Assembly (NCBI RefSeq): GCF_038002225.1
Contig: NZ_JBBOCA010000001.1
Coordinates: 620,001 to 684,000, forward strand
DNA length: 64,000 bases
Direction of reading: 5' to 3'
Source: Paenibacillus sp. FSL R7-0204
GTDB lineage: Bacteria; Bacillota; Bacilli; Paenibacillales; Paenibacillaceae
This document shows, piece by piece, positions 49,888 through 58,012 of this stretch; position 1 is the stretch's first letter, and each line of letters begins with the position of its first letter. Both the position numbers and the translations under genes were made by a program. The notes under the pieces were generated by a model. That model was given only the letters and a program-made list of their open reading frames with translations, did no database searches and had not been told where the DNA came from.

Positions 49888-50808
49888 ATGATGGAGAAGT
49901 GGACCATATTTAAGAAAGCCTCACGGTTTGGAGTGATTCCCGTTATGCTCATACCGGTTGTCCTGGGAACAGCCGGGGCCTATGTATGGCAGGGAGTATT
50001 CCATCCGTTTTTATTTGTAATAACGTTCATTGGAGCGGCTGCAGCGCATTTATTCTCCAATATGGTAAATGACTTGTGGGATTTCCGCAACGGAACCGAT
50101 ACAGAGGCCCAGCATACTCCTGGAGCTATCTCCACGAACTCCGGGTTCCTGTCCGGGGGCGTTATGCGTGAGTCGCTGTTTGCCCTGCTGACCTGGGGGC
50201 TGCTGGCCGTTGCGGCTGGCTGCGGCCTGCTGCTCAGCCTGTACAGCGGCTGGGAGATTCTGTGGTTCGTGGCCGGAGGGGCGCTGATTGCTTATTTCTA
50301 TGTGGCGCCGCCGCTGCGGTTCGGTTACCGGGGCAAGGGCTACAGCGAGCTGGCCATCTTCCTGGCCTTTGGATTAATGCCGGTGCTCGGCGCGTATTTC
50401 GTTCAGACAGGAGCGTTCAGCCTGAAGCCGGTACTGCTGTCGCTGCCCAGCGGGCTGCTTACTACCCTGCTGCTGTTCAATCATCACTTTCTGCACTGGA
50501 GAGCTGACAAGCAGGCCGGCAAGCTTACACTGGTCGTGGTATGGGGGGAACGCAGAGCACTGATGTTCTCCCGGGTGCTGCTCTACATCTCTTATGCTTC
50601 ACTGATTGCGTGTGTGCTTCTTCATATCTTGCCGGTATATGCGCTGCTCGCTCTGCTGACAGCCATTGCCCCGATACGGATCTACCGCAGCCTCCAGCCG
50701 GAGAATCCTTCTGAAGCCTATCTGCCCCTTATGGGTGCTTCACAGCGCGCATCGGTACGCTGCGGGGCGGTCATGACGGTGGCGCTGCTGATCCAGGGTC
50801 TATTTTGA
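49888..50808 (+). CDS. UbiA-family prenyltransferase (first of two)
   Basis: A 306-residue membrane protein with about eight to nine helices, MenA-like. The first Asp-rich motif, which binds prenyl diphosphate via Mg2+, is canonical: NDLWDFRNGTD (about 64-74). The second is altered: NHHFLHWRADKQAGKLTL replaces the usual N-x-x-R/C-D pattern, missing its first Asp. UbiA enzymes attach isoprenoid chains to aromatic acceptors (quinones, haem, others). AGGAGA lies 11 bases before the ATG. It is the first gene of a Fur-controlled four-gene operon with a second UbiA. The product is unknown. Confidence 0.85.
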   Translation: MMEKWTIFKKASRFGVIPVMLIPVVLGTAGAYVWQGVFHPFLFVITFIGAAAAHLFSNMVNDLWDFRNGTDTEAQHTPGAISTNSGFLSGGVMRESLFALLTWGLLAVAAGCGLLLSLYSGWEILWFVAGGALIAYFYVAPPLRFGYRGKGYSELAIFLAFGLMPVLGAYFVQTGAFSLKPVLLSLPSGLLTTLLLFNHHFLHWRADKQAGKLTLVVVWGERRALMFSRVLLYISYASLIACVLLHILPVYALLALLTAIAPIRIYRSLQPENPSEAYLPLMGASQRASVRCGAVMTVALLIQGLF

Positions 50809-50848
50809 AATTTGAAAGGCTACTACACTACAGAAAGCGGGAGAATTC

Positions 50849-51622
50849 ATGGACAAGCATCTGCCAGCGAACGAAGATATGCCTGCAATACAGGGCAAGC
50901 AAACGGTGATCGGGGATTTCCATACCATTCTGGAAGAGGGAAAGGTCTGGCAAACGGGCGGCTTCAAGCTGCCGGACGGCTCGTTCTGGGCGTATCGTGA
51001 GCCGGAAGCGGTGGTGATCGTGCGTAATGATCATCTGTACGTGCGGGCTCAGCTGAGCCGCCGTCATGATCAGGTGCAAATTCTGGATAATGCCAAGCAT
51101 ATGTATTATTCAGCCCGGCCGGTAGATATCCCGGAGGAAGGCGAAATCCGCTTCGAGCTCCAGATCCGCGCCCGTACACAGGGCACTGCTCCGGGGGATC
51201 TGTATGACGGCTATGTGTCGCTGAATCTGCTGGACTTCACCACAGGCGCTGCGCTTGATTTCTTCGCGGGCAACGATAAATATGCGAGTGTGTACGGCAT
51301 CCTTCCGTTCCCCGGGGTAACTGTACCCGAGACGGGAGGAACCAAATACTTCTGTATTTTCAAGGAGGATACGGATTTCAAGCCGCGTGAATTCAACACG
51401 TACGCTATCACCTACCACCGGGGCAACAATGAGGCTGTCTTCTATGTAAATGGCAATGAGGTGCGGCGCGAGCGGAATGTGCCCGTGAAATTCAACAGCT
51501 TCACCATCGCTCTGGGCATTATGACGGAGAAAGACCTGACCCCGGAAGGCAGCGTGTCGGCGCACGGACAGACGGTTATCGCTGAATGGTCGCCGATTAC
51601 TATTACAACCACCGCACAGTAA
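50849..51622 (+). CDS. Beta-sandwich protein of unknown function (lectin/glucanase-like fold)
   Basis: A 257-residue soluble protein with no signal peptide. It is rich in beta strands with patterns of the concanavalin/LamG type: GGFKLPDGSFWAYREPEAV, EGEIRFELQIRAR, FNTYAITYHRGNNEAVFYVNG, FTIALGIMTE. It could bind a lipid or sugar or act as a non-oxidative enzyme; I do not recognise a characterised family (it recalls DUF6081-type proteins). It lies 40 bases after the first UbiA and 32 before the second, so it almost surely works with them. The ATG has GGGAG close upstream. Confidence 0.65.
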   Translation: MDKHLPANEDMPAIQGKQTVIGDFHTILEEGKVWQTGGFKLPDGSFWAYREPEAVVIVRNDHLYVRAQLSRRHDQVQILDNAKHMYYSARPVDIPEEGEIRFELQIRARTQGTAPGDLYDGYVSLNLLDFTTGAALDFFAGNDKYASVYGILPFPGVTVPETGGTKYFCIFKEDTDFKPREFNTYAITYHRGNNEAVFYVNGNEVRRERNVPVKFNSFTIALGIMTEKDLTPEGSVSAHGQTVIAEWSPITITTTAQ

Positions 51623-51654
51623 CGTGCTCATATGACTGATAAGGATGAATGGCC

Positions 51655-52608
51655 GTGAATATAAGAACTTTCTTCAAGTTTGTTGAGCTGCCGACGAAGG
51701 TGGCCAGTATGCTCCCGCTGCTGCTGGGAACGCTGTATGCCCTGTACCGGTTCGAGGACTTCTATATCCTGCGCTTCGTGCTGATGCTGGTGTCCCTCTT
51801 AAGCTTTGATATGGCAACAACAGCGATCAACAACTATTATGATTTCAAAAAGGCCGCCAAAACCCATGGTTACGGGTATGAGACCCATAATCCGATTGTC
51901 CGCTTCAAGCTGAAGGAGTCTACGGTGGTGGCGCTGATCGTCATTCTCCTTGTGCTGGCGGCAGGCGGGGGCATTGCCCTGGTATTCCAGACCGGACTGC
52001 TGGTATTCCTGCTTGGGGGACTCTCTTTCCTGATAGGCATCCTTTACTCCTTCGGACCGATCCCCATCTCGCGGATGCCGCTCGGTGAGCTGTTCTCCGG
52101 GCTGTTCATGGGGTTCGTCATTATTTTCATCTCGGCCTATATTCATTCGGATCAGGCGGTGGTCACTCTGCTGCTGAAGGGCGAATGGATCAGCCTGCAT
52201 ATCAATTTTCTTGAGGTGCTGTATCTGTTCTGGTTCTCCGTCCCGGCCATTCTGGGTATTGCCGGAATTATGCTGGCGAACAATATTTGCGATATTGAGG
52301 ATGATATCGAGAACCGCAGATACACGCTGCCGGTGTACATCGGACGGGAGAATGCGCTGCTGCTGTGGAGGCTGCTCTATTATGTGTCTTTTGCCGATCT
52401 GATTGTGCTGGTGCTGCTCGGGGTTCATCCGGTACTGGTCCTGCTGCTCCTGCTGACCCTGATTCCGCTGCGCCGCAATATTGCACGCTTCTATCAAGAG
52501 CAGCATAAAGGCACGACCTTCATTCTGGCGGTCAAGAATTTCGTACTTATGAGTGCGGCAAGAATCCTTGTGCTGGGTATAGCTGTTATATGGGTCACAC
52601 TAAGATAA
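51655..52608 (+). CDS. UbiA-family prenyltransferase (second of two)
   Basis: A protein of about 317 residues with about nine helices. The opening FVELPTKVASMLPLLLGTLYA and the block ILYSFGPIPISRMPLGELFSG (two pieces) are typical of MenA-like Bacillota proteins annotated as dihydroxynaphthoate polyprenyltransferases. The second Asp motif is canonical (NNICDIEDDIENRRYTLPV). The first reads NNYYDFKKAAKT, lacking the last Asp of the usual N-D-x-x-D-x-x-x-G-x-D. I choose the GTG at 51655, nine bases after AGGA; the ATG at 51649 is too close to that site. It is the third gene of the Fur operon. Confidence 0.85.
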   Translation: MNIRTFFKFVELPTKVASMLPLLLGTLYALYRFEDFYILRFVLMLVSLLSFDMATTAINNYYDFKKAAKTHGYGYETHNPIVRFKLKESTVVALIVILLVLAAGGGIALVFQTGLLVFLLGGLSFLIGILYSFGPIPISRMPLGELFSGLFMGFVIIFISAYIHSDQAVVTLLLKGEWISLHINFLEVLYLFWFSVPAILGIAGIMLANNICDIEDDIENRRYTLPVYIGRENALLLWRLLYYVSFADLIVLVLLGVHPVLVLLLLLTLIPLRRNIARFYQEQHKGTTFILAVKNFVLMSAARILVLGIAVIWVTLR

Positions 52609-52622
52609 GGAAGGTGATAACT

Positions 52623-53618
52623 TTGGCAGAGAAGCTTCGCTGGGGAATTATGGGGTGTGCGCAGATCGCTACAGGTTCGGTAATGCCGGCTATCCAGGAG
52701 TCCGAGACCGGGGTGATCCGGGCGGTGGCCAGCCGCGGACTTACGAAGAGCAGCAGCGTAGCTGCCGAATTCGGCATTGAGCAGGCTTACGGCAGCTATG
52801 AAGAGCTGCTTGCGGACCCGGAGGTGGATGCCGTCTACATTCCGCTTCCGAATCATCTGCACTGTGAGTGGGTGATCCGCGCGGCTGAAGCGGGTAAGCA
52901 TATCTTATGCGAGAAGCCGATTGCGCTGAACAGCCGTGAGGCCGCCGAGATGGTAGAGGCTTGCCGGAAGGCGGGCGTTCACTTGGCGGAGGCTTACATG
53001 TACCGCCATCATCCGCGTATCAATGAGCTGCGGGTGATTATCGCCAGCGGTGAGATCGGCGCGGTGCGTACCATCCGCGGCACGTTCACCTACAACGATG
53101 CTACGGATACCTCCAACATCCGCTTCAATGCTGCCTGGGGAGGCGGATCGCTCTATGATGTCGGCTGCTACCCGCTCACAGCCGCACGGCTGCTGTTCGG
53201 TACAGAGCCGGAGGCGGTAACCGTGCACGCGCTGTTCTCGCCGGAGCATGATAATGTAGATATGATGGCCTCCGGGCTGGTGGAGTTTCCCGGCGGGAAG
53301 AGCCTGATCTTCGACTGCGGGATGTGGGCGTATAACCGCCAGCTCCTGGAGGTGCTCGGTACGCAGGGACGGATCGAGATTCCGATGCCGTTCAATGCGA
53401 GATTCGATGATGCAGAGTTCTTCGTGTACAGCGGAGGAGAGCCCCGGCGTGTCGAGGCCTTCGGAGCCAACCCTTACGTCCAGCAGGCCGACCATTTTGC
53501 CACGGCGGTCTTCAGCGGCAAGCCCTGGATTGGGGAAGAGGACCCGCTGCTGAATATGAGGCTGATTGAGAGCTGCCTTGCGTCAGCCCGGAGGCGTGAG
53601 CGGATCAGTATGACGTAA
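52623..53618 (+). CDS. Gfo/Idh/MocA-family NAD(P)-dependent oxidoreductase
   Basis: A protein of about 331 residues. The N-terminal Rossmann domain (about 3-120) begins LRWGIMGCAQIA and contains the family motif CEKPIAL; the C-terminal alpha/beta domain (about 125-331) has GGGSLYDVGCYPL. Such enzymes oxidise or reduce sugars, inositols or other cyclic alcohols with NAD(P). TTG start at 52623, six to seven bases after AAGGAAGG; an ATG at 52590 would overlap the UbiA gene and lacks a site. It is the last gene of the Fur operon, so it may modify the prenylated product, but this is inferred only from position. Confidence 0.87.
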   Translation: MAEKLRWGIMGCAQIATGSVMPAIQESETGVIRAVASRGLTKSSSVAAEFGIEQAYGSYEELLADPEVDAVYIPLPNHLHCEWVIRAAEAGKHILCEKPIALNSREAAEMVEACRKAGVHLAEAYMYRHHPRINELRVIIASGEIGAVRTIRGTFTYNDATDTSNIRFNAAWGGGSLYDVGCYPLTAARLLFGTEPEAVTVHALFSPEHDNVDMMASGLVEFPGGKSLIFDCGMWAYNRQLLEVLGTQGRIEIPMPFNARFDDAEFFVYSGGEPRRVEAFGANPYVQQADHFATAVFSGKPWIGEEDPLLNMRLIESCLASARRRERISMT

Positions 53619-53640
53619 TCACTTGTTCCATCTGATAATA

Positions 53641-53691
53641 ACGCCAAGCAGCGATTCTTCCAGTCACGGAGGAATCGCTGCTTTTTGGCGT
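53641..53691 (+). terminator. Terminator of the Fur-controlled operon
   Basis: AGCAGCGATTC (53647-53657) pairs with GAATCGCTGCT (53672-53682), followed by TTTT. Outer bases ACGCCA/TGGCGT also pair. Confidence 0.75.
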
Positions 53692-53724
53692 CTTTATGCT
53701 TTTACCGAGAAGAGAGGGGCTTGC

Positions 53725-55095
53725 TTAGATTGGGTTCAGGAGGAGCTCATCATCCTCTTTGTCGCCACGGTTGAAGGCCTCGCGGTCGAATTCGCCCTCT
53801 GAGTTAGCCACCAGCAGGGCTGTCACGGTAGTCCCGGTAGCATTCACTGCGGTGCGGCCCATATCGATAAGGGCTTCCACCCCTGCAACGATGGCTATAC
53901 CCTCAAGCGGCAAGCCTAGCGCGGTCAATACAACGGTGGTGGAGATTACAGCCGGTCCAGGCACTCCCGCTACCCCAATAGAGGAGATAATGCTGACTAG
54001 TACCAGCGTGATATAGTCGGTTCCGGTAAGCTGAATCCCGTAGACCTGGGCGGTGAACACAGCCACAATGGCCGGCCATACGCCGCCGCAGCCATTGAAG
54101 TTCACGGATGCACCCAGCGGAGCCACGAAGCTGGCAATGCGCGGTGAGACATGCAGCCGTTTCGTGATGACCTCCAGATTCACCGGCAGGGTGGCGTAGC
54201 TGCTTCTGGTGGTGAAGGCCACGGTCAGCATCGGGTAGATTTTGCGGAAGAAGCGGATAGGGCTCACCTTGGCAACAAACAGCACCAGCCCGCCGAAGAT
54301 CAGGACAAAATGCAGAATCAGTGCGGCGTAAGAGGTTAGGATGACACTGCCCAGCTCCTGAAGGGTATCCCAGCCGTAGCGCGCCGTGATTCCGGCAATC
54401 AATGCGAATACGCCGTAGGGCGTCAGGCGGATGACGAATTTTACAACCTGGTGCAGCACTGTCGTCAAGGATTCAATAAGATCGCGGACAGGCTTCACGG
54501 CCTCCGGCTTCTTGGAGCCGACCTTGATAATGGCTACTGCCAGGAAGATAGCAAAAATCAACAGAGGCACCACCTTGCCGGTAGCCGCTTCATTCACGGG
54601 ATTGGAAGGGACAAGGTCGAGGATCACCTGTGAGAAGGTAGGAATTTCACGGGCGGTGAAGTCCTCGGGAACGGTCTGCTGGATGCCTTTGCCCGGGTTG
54701 AACAGCAGAGCTACAGACAGACCGATGATGGAGGCAACACCGGTGGTGCCTAGGAACCAGGCGAAGGTCTTGATTCCGATTTTGCGGAGGTATTCAAGGT
54801 TAGTTAAGGAGGAGATGCTGTTGAGCACCAGAATGAACACCAGCGGCACAACAAGCATACGGATCAGACTGACATAGATGCTGCCGAACGTGCTGATGGC
54901 CTTAGTCTCCAACGTGAAATATTGAAAAAATATTCCCGCAATCAATCCGATGCCCAGCCCTGTCAGCACACGGGTGCCGAAGCCGATTCTCTTGCGGGCC
55001 ATGAAGAACAGGATGGCGAAAACGATAATAGAAACCACGAAGCCATACCAGTTCGTCTCAATGGCTGATAATAAATTGTTGTCGATATTATTCAT
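53725..55095 (-). CDS. Dicarboxylate/amino acid:cation symporter (L-cystine TcyP-like)
   Basis: A 456-residue secondary transporter of the DAACS family with about eight helices and two re-entrant loops. Signatures: SIYVSLIRMLVVPLVFILVL (about 72-91), TTRSSYATLPVNLEVITKRL, and the substrate/Na+ site FVAPLGASVNFNGCGGVWPA. The N-terminal layout and the long acidic tail EDDELLLNPI resemble TcyP-type cystine permeases rather than classical GltP/DctA, but glutamate, aspartate or dicarboxylates cannot be excluded. AGGAGG lies upstream of the ATG. It is monocistronic on the minus strand, convergent with the Fur operon. Confidence 0.85.
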   Translation of the reverse strand: MNNIDNNLLSAIETNWYGFVVSIIVFAILFFMARKRIGFGTRVLTGLGIGLIAGIFFQYFTLETKAISTFGSIYVSLIRMLVVPLVFILVLNSISSLTNLEYLRKIGIKTFAWFLGTTGVASIIGLSVALLFNPGKGIQQTVPEDFTAREIPTFSQVILDLVPSNPVNEAATGKVVPLLIFAIFLAVAIIKVGSKKPEAVKPVRDLIESLTTVLHQVVKFVIRLTPYGVFALIAGITARYGWDTLQELGSVILTSYAALILHFVLIFGGLVLFVAKVSPIRFFRKIYPMLTVAFTTRSSYATLPVNLEVITKRLHVSPRIASFVAPLGASVNFNGCGGVWPAIVAVFTAQVYGIQLTGTDYITLVLVSIISSIGVAGVPGPAVISTTVVLTALGLPLEGIAIVAGVEALIDMGRTAVNATGTTVTALLVANSEGEFDREAFNRGDKEDDELLLNPI

Positions 55096-55329
55096 GCTGC
55101 TCTAAAGCCTCCTAATAATAGTTTTTTGGTCGGAATTATGGGTTTAAATGTATATGGAAATTTTATGAATGTCAATGTATGAATATGTTAATTTTCGTTT
55201 TCGGGTCGATGCAGAATTCCCGCTGCGATAAATCACAGGAATCAAGTGCTAAAATTTGCTAGAATAGGGTTAATGGTACTTTCTGTTGCTGGATGGAAGA
55301 GTATGCTTACCGAAGGGAGAGAGACGTCA

Positions 55330-56130
55330 ATGGGTTTAACTGAAGAGCCGGTGATTTCAATTGAGGGCTTGTGGATGAATTACAGTGACCGGATGGTGCT
55401 GCGGGGGATTGATCTGAAGGTATACCGCGGACAGATTATCGGATATATCGGACCCAATGGGGCCGGCAAAAGCACGACAGTCAAGATTATGCTCGGGCTG
55501 GTGGAGGGTTATAACGGAACGATACGGATTTTTGGCAGGGATATCTCAGACGGGGATACAGCGTACAAAAGAAGGATCGGCTACGTGCCCGAGGTGGCAG
55601 AGCTGTATGACAGTCTGACGGCGCGGGAGTATCTGACCTTCACCGGTGAGCTGTATGGACTGAAGCAGGCCGATGCCGATGACAAGGCGCGGAAGCTGAT
55701 GGGGCTGCTGGGAATGGAGAAGGCCTATGATATGCGGATTGCCTCCTACTCCAAGGGGATGAAGCAGAAGGTGCTGCTGATTGCCAGCATGCTGCATGAC
55801 CCGGATATTCTGTTCCTGGATGAGCCGCTCAGCGGGCTGGATGCTAATAGTGTCATGGTGGTCAAGGAGATCTTCGCCACGCTTGCCGCCAGGGGCAAGA
55901 CCATCTTTTATTCCTCGCATATTATGGATGTGGTTGAGAGAATCAGCAGCCGGATCATCCTGCTGGACGGAGGCGATATTGTCGCGGACGGAACCTTCAC
56001 GCAGCTGCGGGAGCAGAGCCGGGAGGGATCACTGGAGGAGATTTTCAATCAGCTGACCGGGTTCGATCAATACAGGGATATTGCAAGCGAGTTCGTGGCT
56101 GTGATAGGCGAGGGTGCGGGGCATGAATGA
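55330..56130 (+). CDS. ABC-2 type transporter ATPase
   Basis: A protein of about 266 residues. Walker A GPNGAGKST, signature reading YSKGMKQKV (SKGM in place of LSGG, common in this exporter branch), Walker B ILFLDEPLSGLD, switch SSHIMD. These ATPases drive ABC-2 exporters of drugs, lipids, antibiotics or sodium. I choose the ATG at 55330, with AGGGAGAG about ten bases before; the frame is open upstream to 55246 without a better site. The 3' end overlaps the start of the permease gene (ATGAATGA), so the pair is translated together. Confidence 0.87.
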   Translation: MGLTEEPVISIEGLWMNYSDRMVLRGIDLKVYRGQIIGYIGPNGAGKSTTVKIMLGLVEGYNGTIRIFGRDISDGDTAYKRRIGYVPEVAELYDSLTAREYLTFTGELYGLKQADADDKARKLMGLLGMEKAYDMRIASYSKGMKQKVLLIASMLHDPDILFLDEPLSGLDANSVMVVKEIFATLAARGKTIFYSSHIMDVVERISSRIILLDGGDIVADGTFTQLREQSREGSLEEIFNQLTGFDQYRDIASEFVAVIGEGAGHE

Positions 56131-57787
56131 ATTCCTGATTCTGAAGCTGCTTGACCGGGTACAGTGGATCTTTAAGAGCCTGGGAGCCGATTATGCGCTC
56201 ATGCGCCGTATTCTTCAGGTCAAGCTGACGATGGATGGCAGACGGACACCTACCCTGTTCTCCGGGTCGCACAATTCCAAGCTGGAGATGGAGGGATCGC
56301 CCTTTAGAGTACAGTGGCTCTATCTGCTGCTGGGGCTGATGCTGATTGCCATGGTTGCGCCTAGAGACCACCATATCCTGATGATGAGTCTGCTGTTCAG
56401 TATAGTGATGTTCCTGATCACCACCACGCTGATCTCCGATTTCTCGACGGTGATGCTGGATTTGCGTGATAAGAACATCCTCTTCTCCAAGCCGGTGGAC
56501 CGCCGCACGCTGAATATGGCCAAGAGCTTACATATTCTGATCTATCTGCTGACCTTAACACTGACCTTCACCGGACCCTCACTGCTGTTCTCTCTATTCC
56601 GGCACGGGCCGGGCTTCTTCTTCGTGTACGCAGCTGAGATTCTGCTGATGGACGGCTTCATTCTGGTGTTCACTGCGCTAATCTATCTGCTGATTTTGAG
56701 GTTCTTTGACGGGGAAAAGCTCAAGGACATCATCAACTACGTACAGATTGTCCTGTCTGTGGCAGTAACTGTCGGTGCCCAGCTGGTAAGCAGGATGTTC
56801 AATCTATCGGCGCTGGGCCTGGACTTCACTCCCGCCTGGTGGCATTTCCTGCTGGCTCCGGTCTGGTTCGGGGCGCCGTTCGAGCTGCTGGCCGGCGGAA
56901 CTGGAAGCCGGTCCGTGATTATTCTGGCAGCGCTCTCTGTGGTGGTGCCTGCCTTGATGTTCGCCGCCTACATCCGGCTGATGCCGGTATTTGAACGCAG
57001 CCTTCAGAAGCTGGCTGAGCATGGCGCAGAGGGCCGGGATAGCGGATGGCTTGCCCGTGTGCTGTCCGAGACCGTATGCCTGAACAAAGCGGAGGCCATG
57101 TTCTTCCGCTTCACCTGGTCGATGATGAAGAATGAACGCGAGTTCAAGCTCCGGGTATATCCGACCATCGGCTTCTCGCTGATCTTTCCCTTTATCTTCA
57201 TCTTCAATCAGGTGTGGAGCGGCGATCTGGCCGGGATCAGAAGCTCCAAGTCCTTCCTGTTTATCTATTACAGCGCGCTGCTGCTGATGACAGTCGTGCA
57301 GATGGTCCGTTACTCGGCCAGCTATAAGGGTGCATGGATCTATCAGGTGATTCCTTTGCCGGGCAAGGGGCTGGTCTACCGGGGAATGCTGAAGGCAGCG
57401 GTCGTGAAGCTGCTGGTGCCGCTCTTCCTGCTGGAGGCGGCAGTGTTCATCGCTCTCTTGGGCTCCTGGATTATTGCAGATATGGCAGTCGTCCTGCTGG
57501 CTCTGCTGCTGTATGCCGTGATTTGCTTCCTTACGTTCCCGAAGGCGCTCCCGTTCTCGGAGAAGTACGAGGCGGCGCAGCGGAAGGAATTCACCGGCAG
57601 TGCTTTTGTGCAATTGTTCATTCTTGGGGGGCTGGCCGGAGTGCACTATGTCTTCACCCTGATTCCTGCAGGAATATACATCTACATGGTAATTCTGGTA
57701 GCTGCTAATGCCTGGATCTGGCGCAGGGCGTTCCTGCCGGACACCTCCCGGGACAACGGATTTCCAACCCTTCGCGCAGGCGGCTGA
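56123..57787 (+). CDS. ABC-2 type transporter permease
   Basis: A protein of about 554 residues with about twelve helices, larger than the usual 250-400 residue ABC-2 permeases. A charged N-terminal segment (about 1-60) precedes the first helix. The middle contains DKNILFSKPVDRRTLNMAKS, a conserved cytosolic stretch of this large subgroup, and the second half repeats the six-helix plan. Its ATG overlaps the ATPase stop codon by eight bases. No substrate is suggested by the neighbours. Confidence 0.83.
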   Translation: MNEFLILKLLDRVQWIFKSLGADYALMRRILQVKLTMDGRRTPTLFSGSHNSKLEMEGSPFRVQWLYLLLGLMLIAMVAPRDHHILMMSLLFSIVMFLITTTLISDFSTVMLDLRDKNILFSKPVDRRTLNMAKSLHILIYLLTLTLTFTGPSLLFSLFRHGPGFFFVYAAEILLMDGFILVFTALIYLLILRFFDGEKLKDIINYVQIVLSVAVTVGAQLVSRMFNLSALGLDFTPAWWHFLLAPVWFGAPFELLAGGTGSRSVIILAALSVVVPALMFAAYIRLMPVFERSLQKLAEHGAEGRDSGWLARVLSETVCLNKAEAMFFRFTWSMMKNEREFKLRVYPTIGFSLIFPFIFIFNQVWSGDLAGIRSSKSFLFIYYSALLLMTVVQMVRYSASYKGAWIYQVIPLPGKGLVYRGMLKAAVVKLLVPLFLLEAAVFIALLGSWIIADMAVVLLALLLYAVICFLTFPKALPFSEKYEAAQRKEFTGSAFVQLFILGGLAGVHYVFTLIPAGIYIYMVILVAANAWIWRRAFLPDTSRDNGFPTLRAGG

Positions 57788-58012
57788 GGACAAATATGGA
57801 CAATTTTTGCCGGCGTTCAAAAAAGGGTCCAAGTTCCATTATTTACTTAGACAGCCCGGTGAATACAAGGTAAAATACAGCTAAAGTTAGTTTTCAGAGA
57901 ATACCTGCAATCATTATATACTCTTCCATTTATCCGCTATTCGTATATTGATTTATAACTTAAGATAGACCCTGAAACGACGCTGATACTATAACCAGTG
58001 AAGAGGTCAACT

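Noticed and set aside
57840..58010. c-di-GMP riboswitch upstream of the MHYT-GGDEF-EAL gene
   Set aside because: None of the conserved GEMM motif blocks could be found in the leader.
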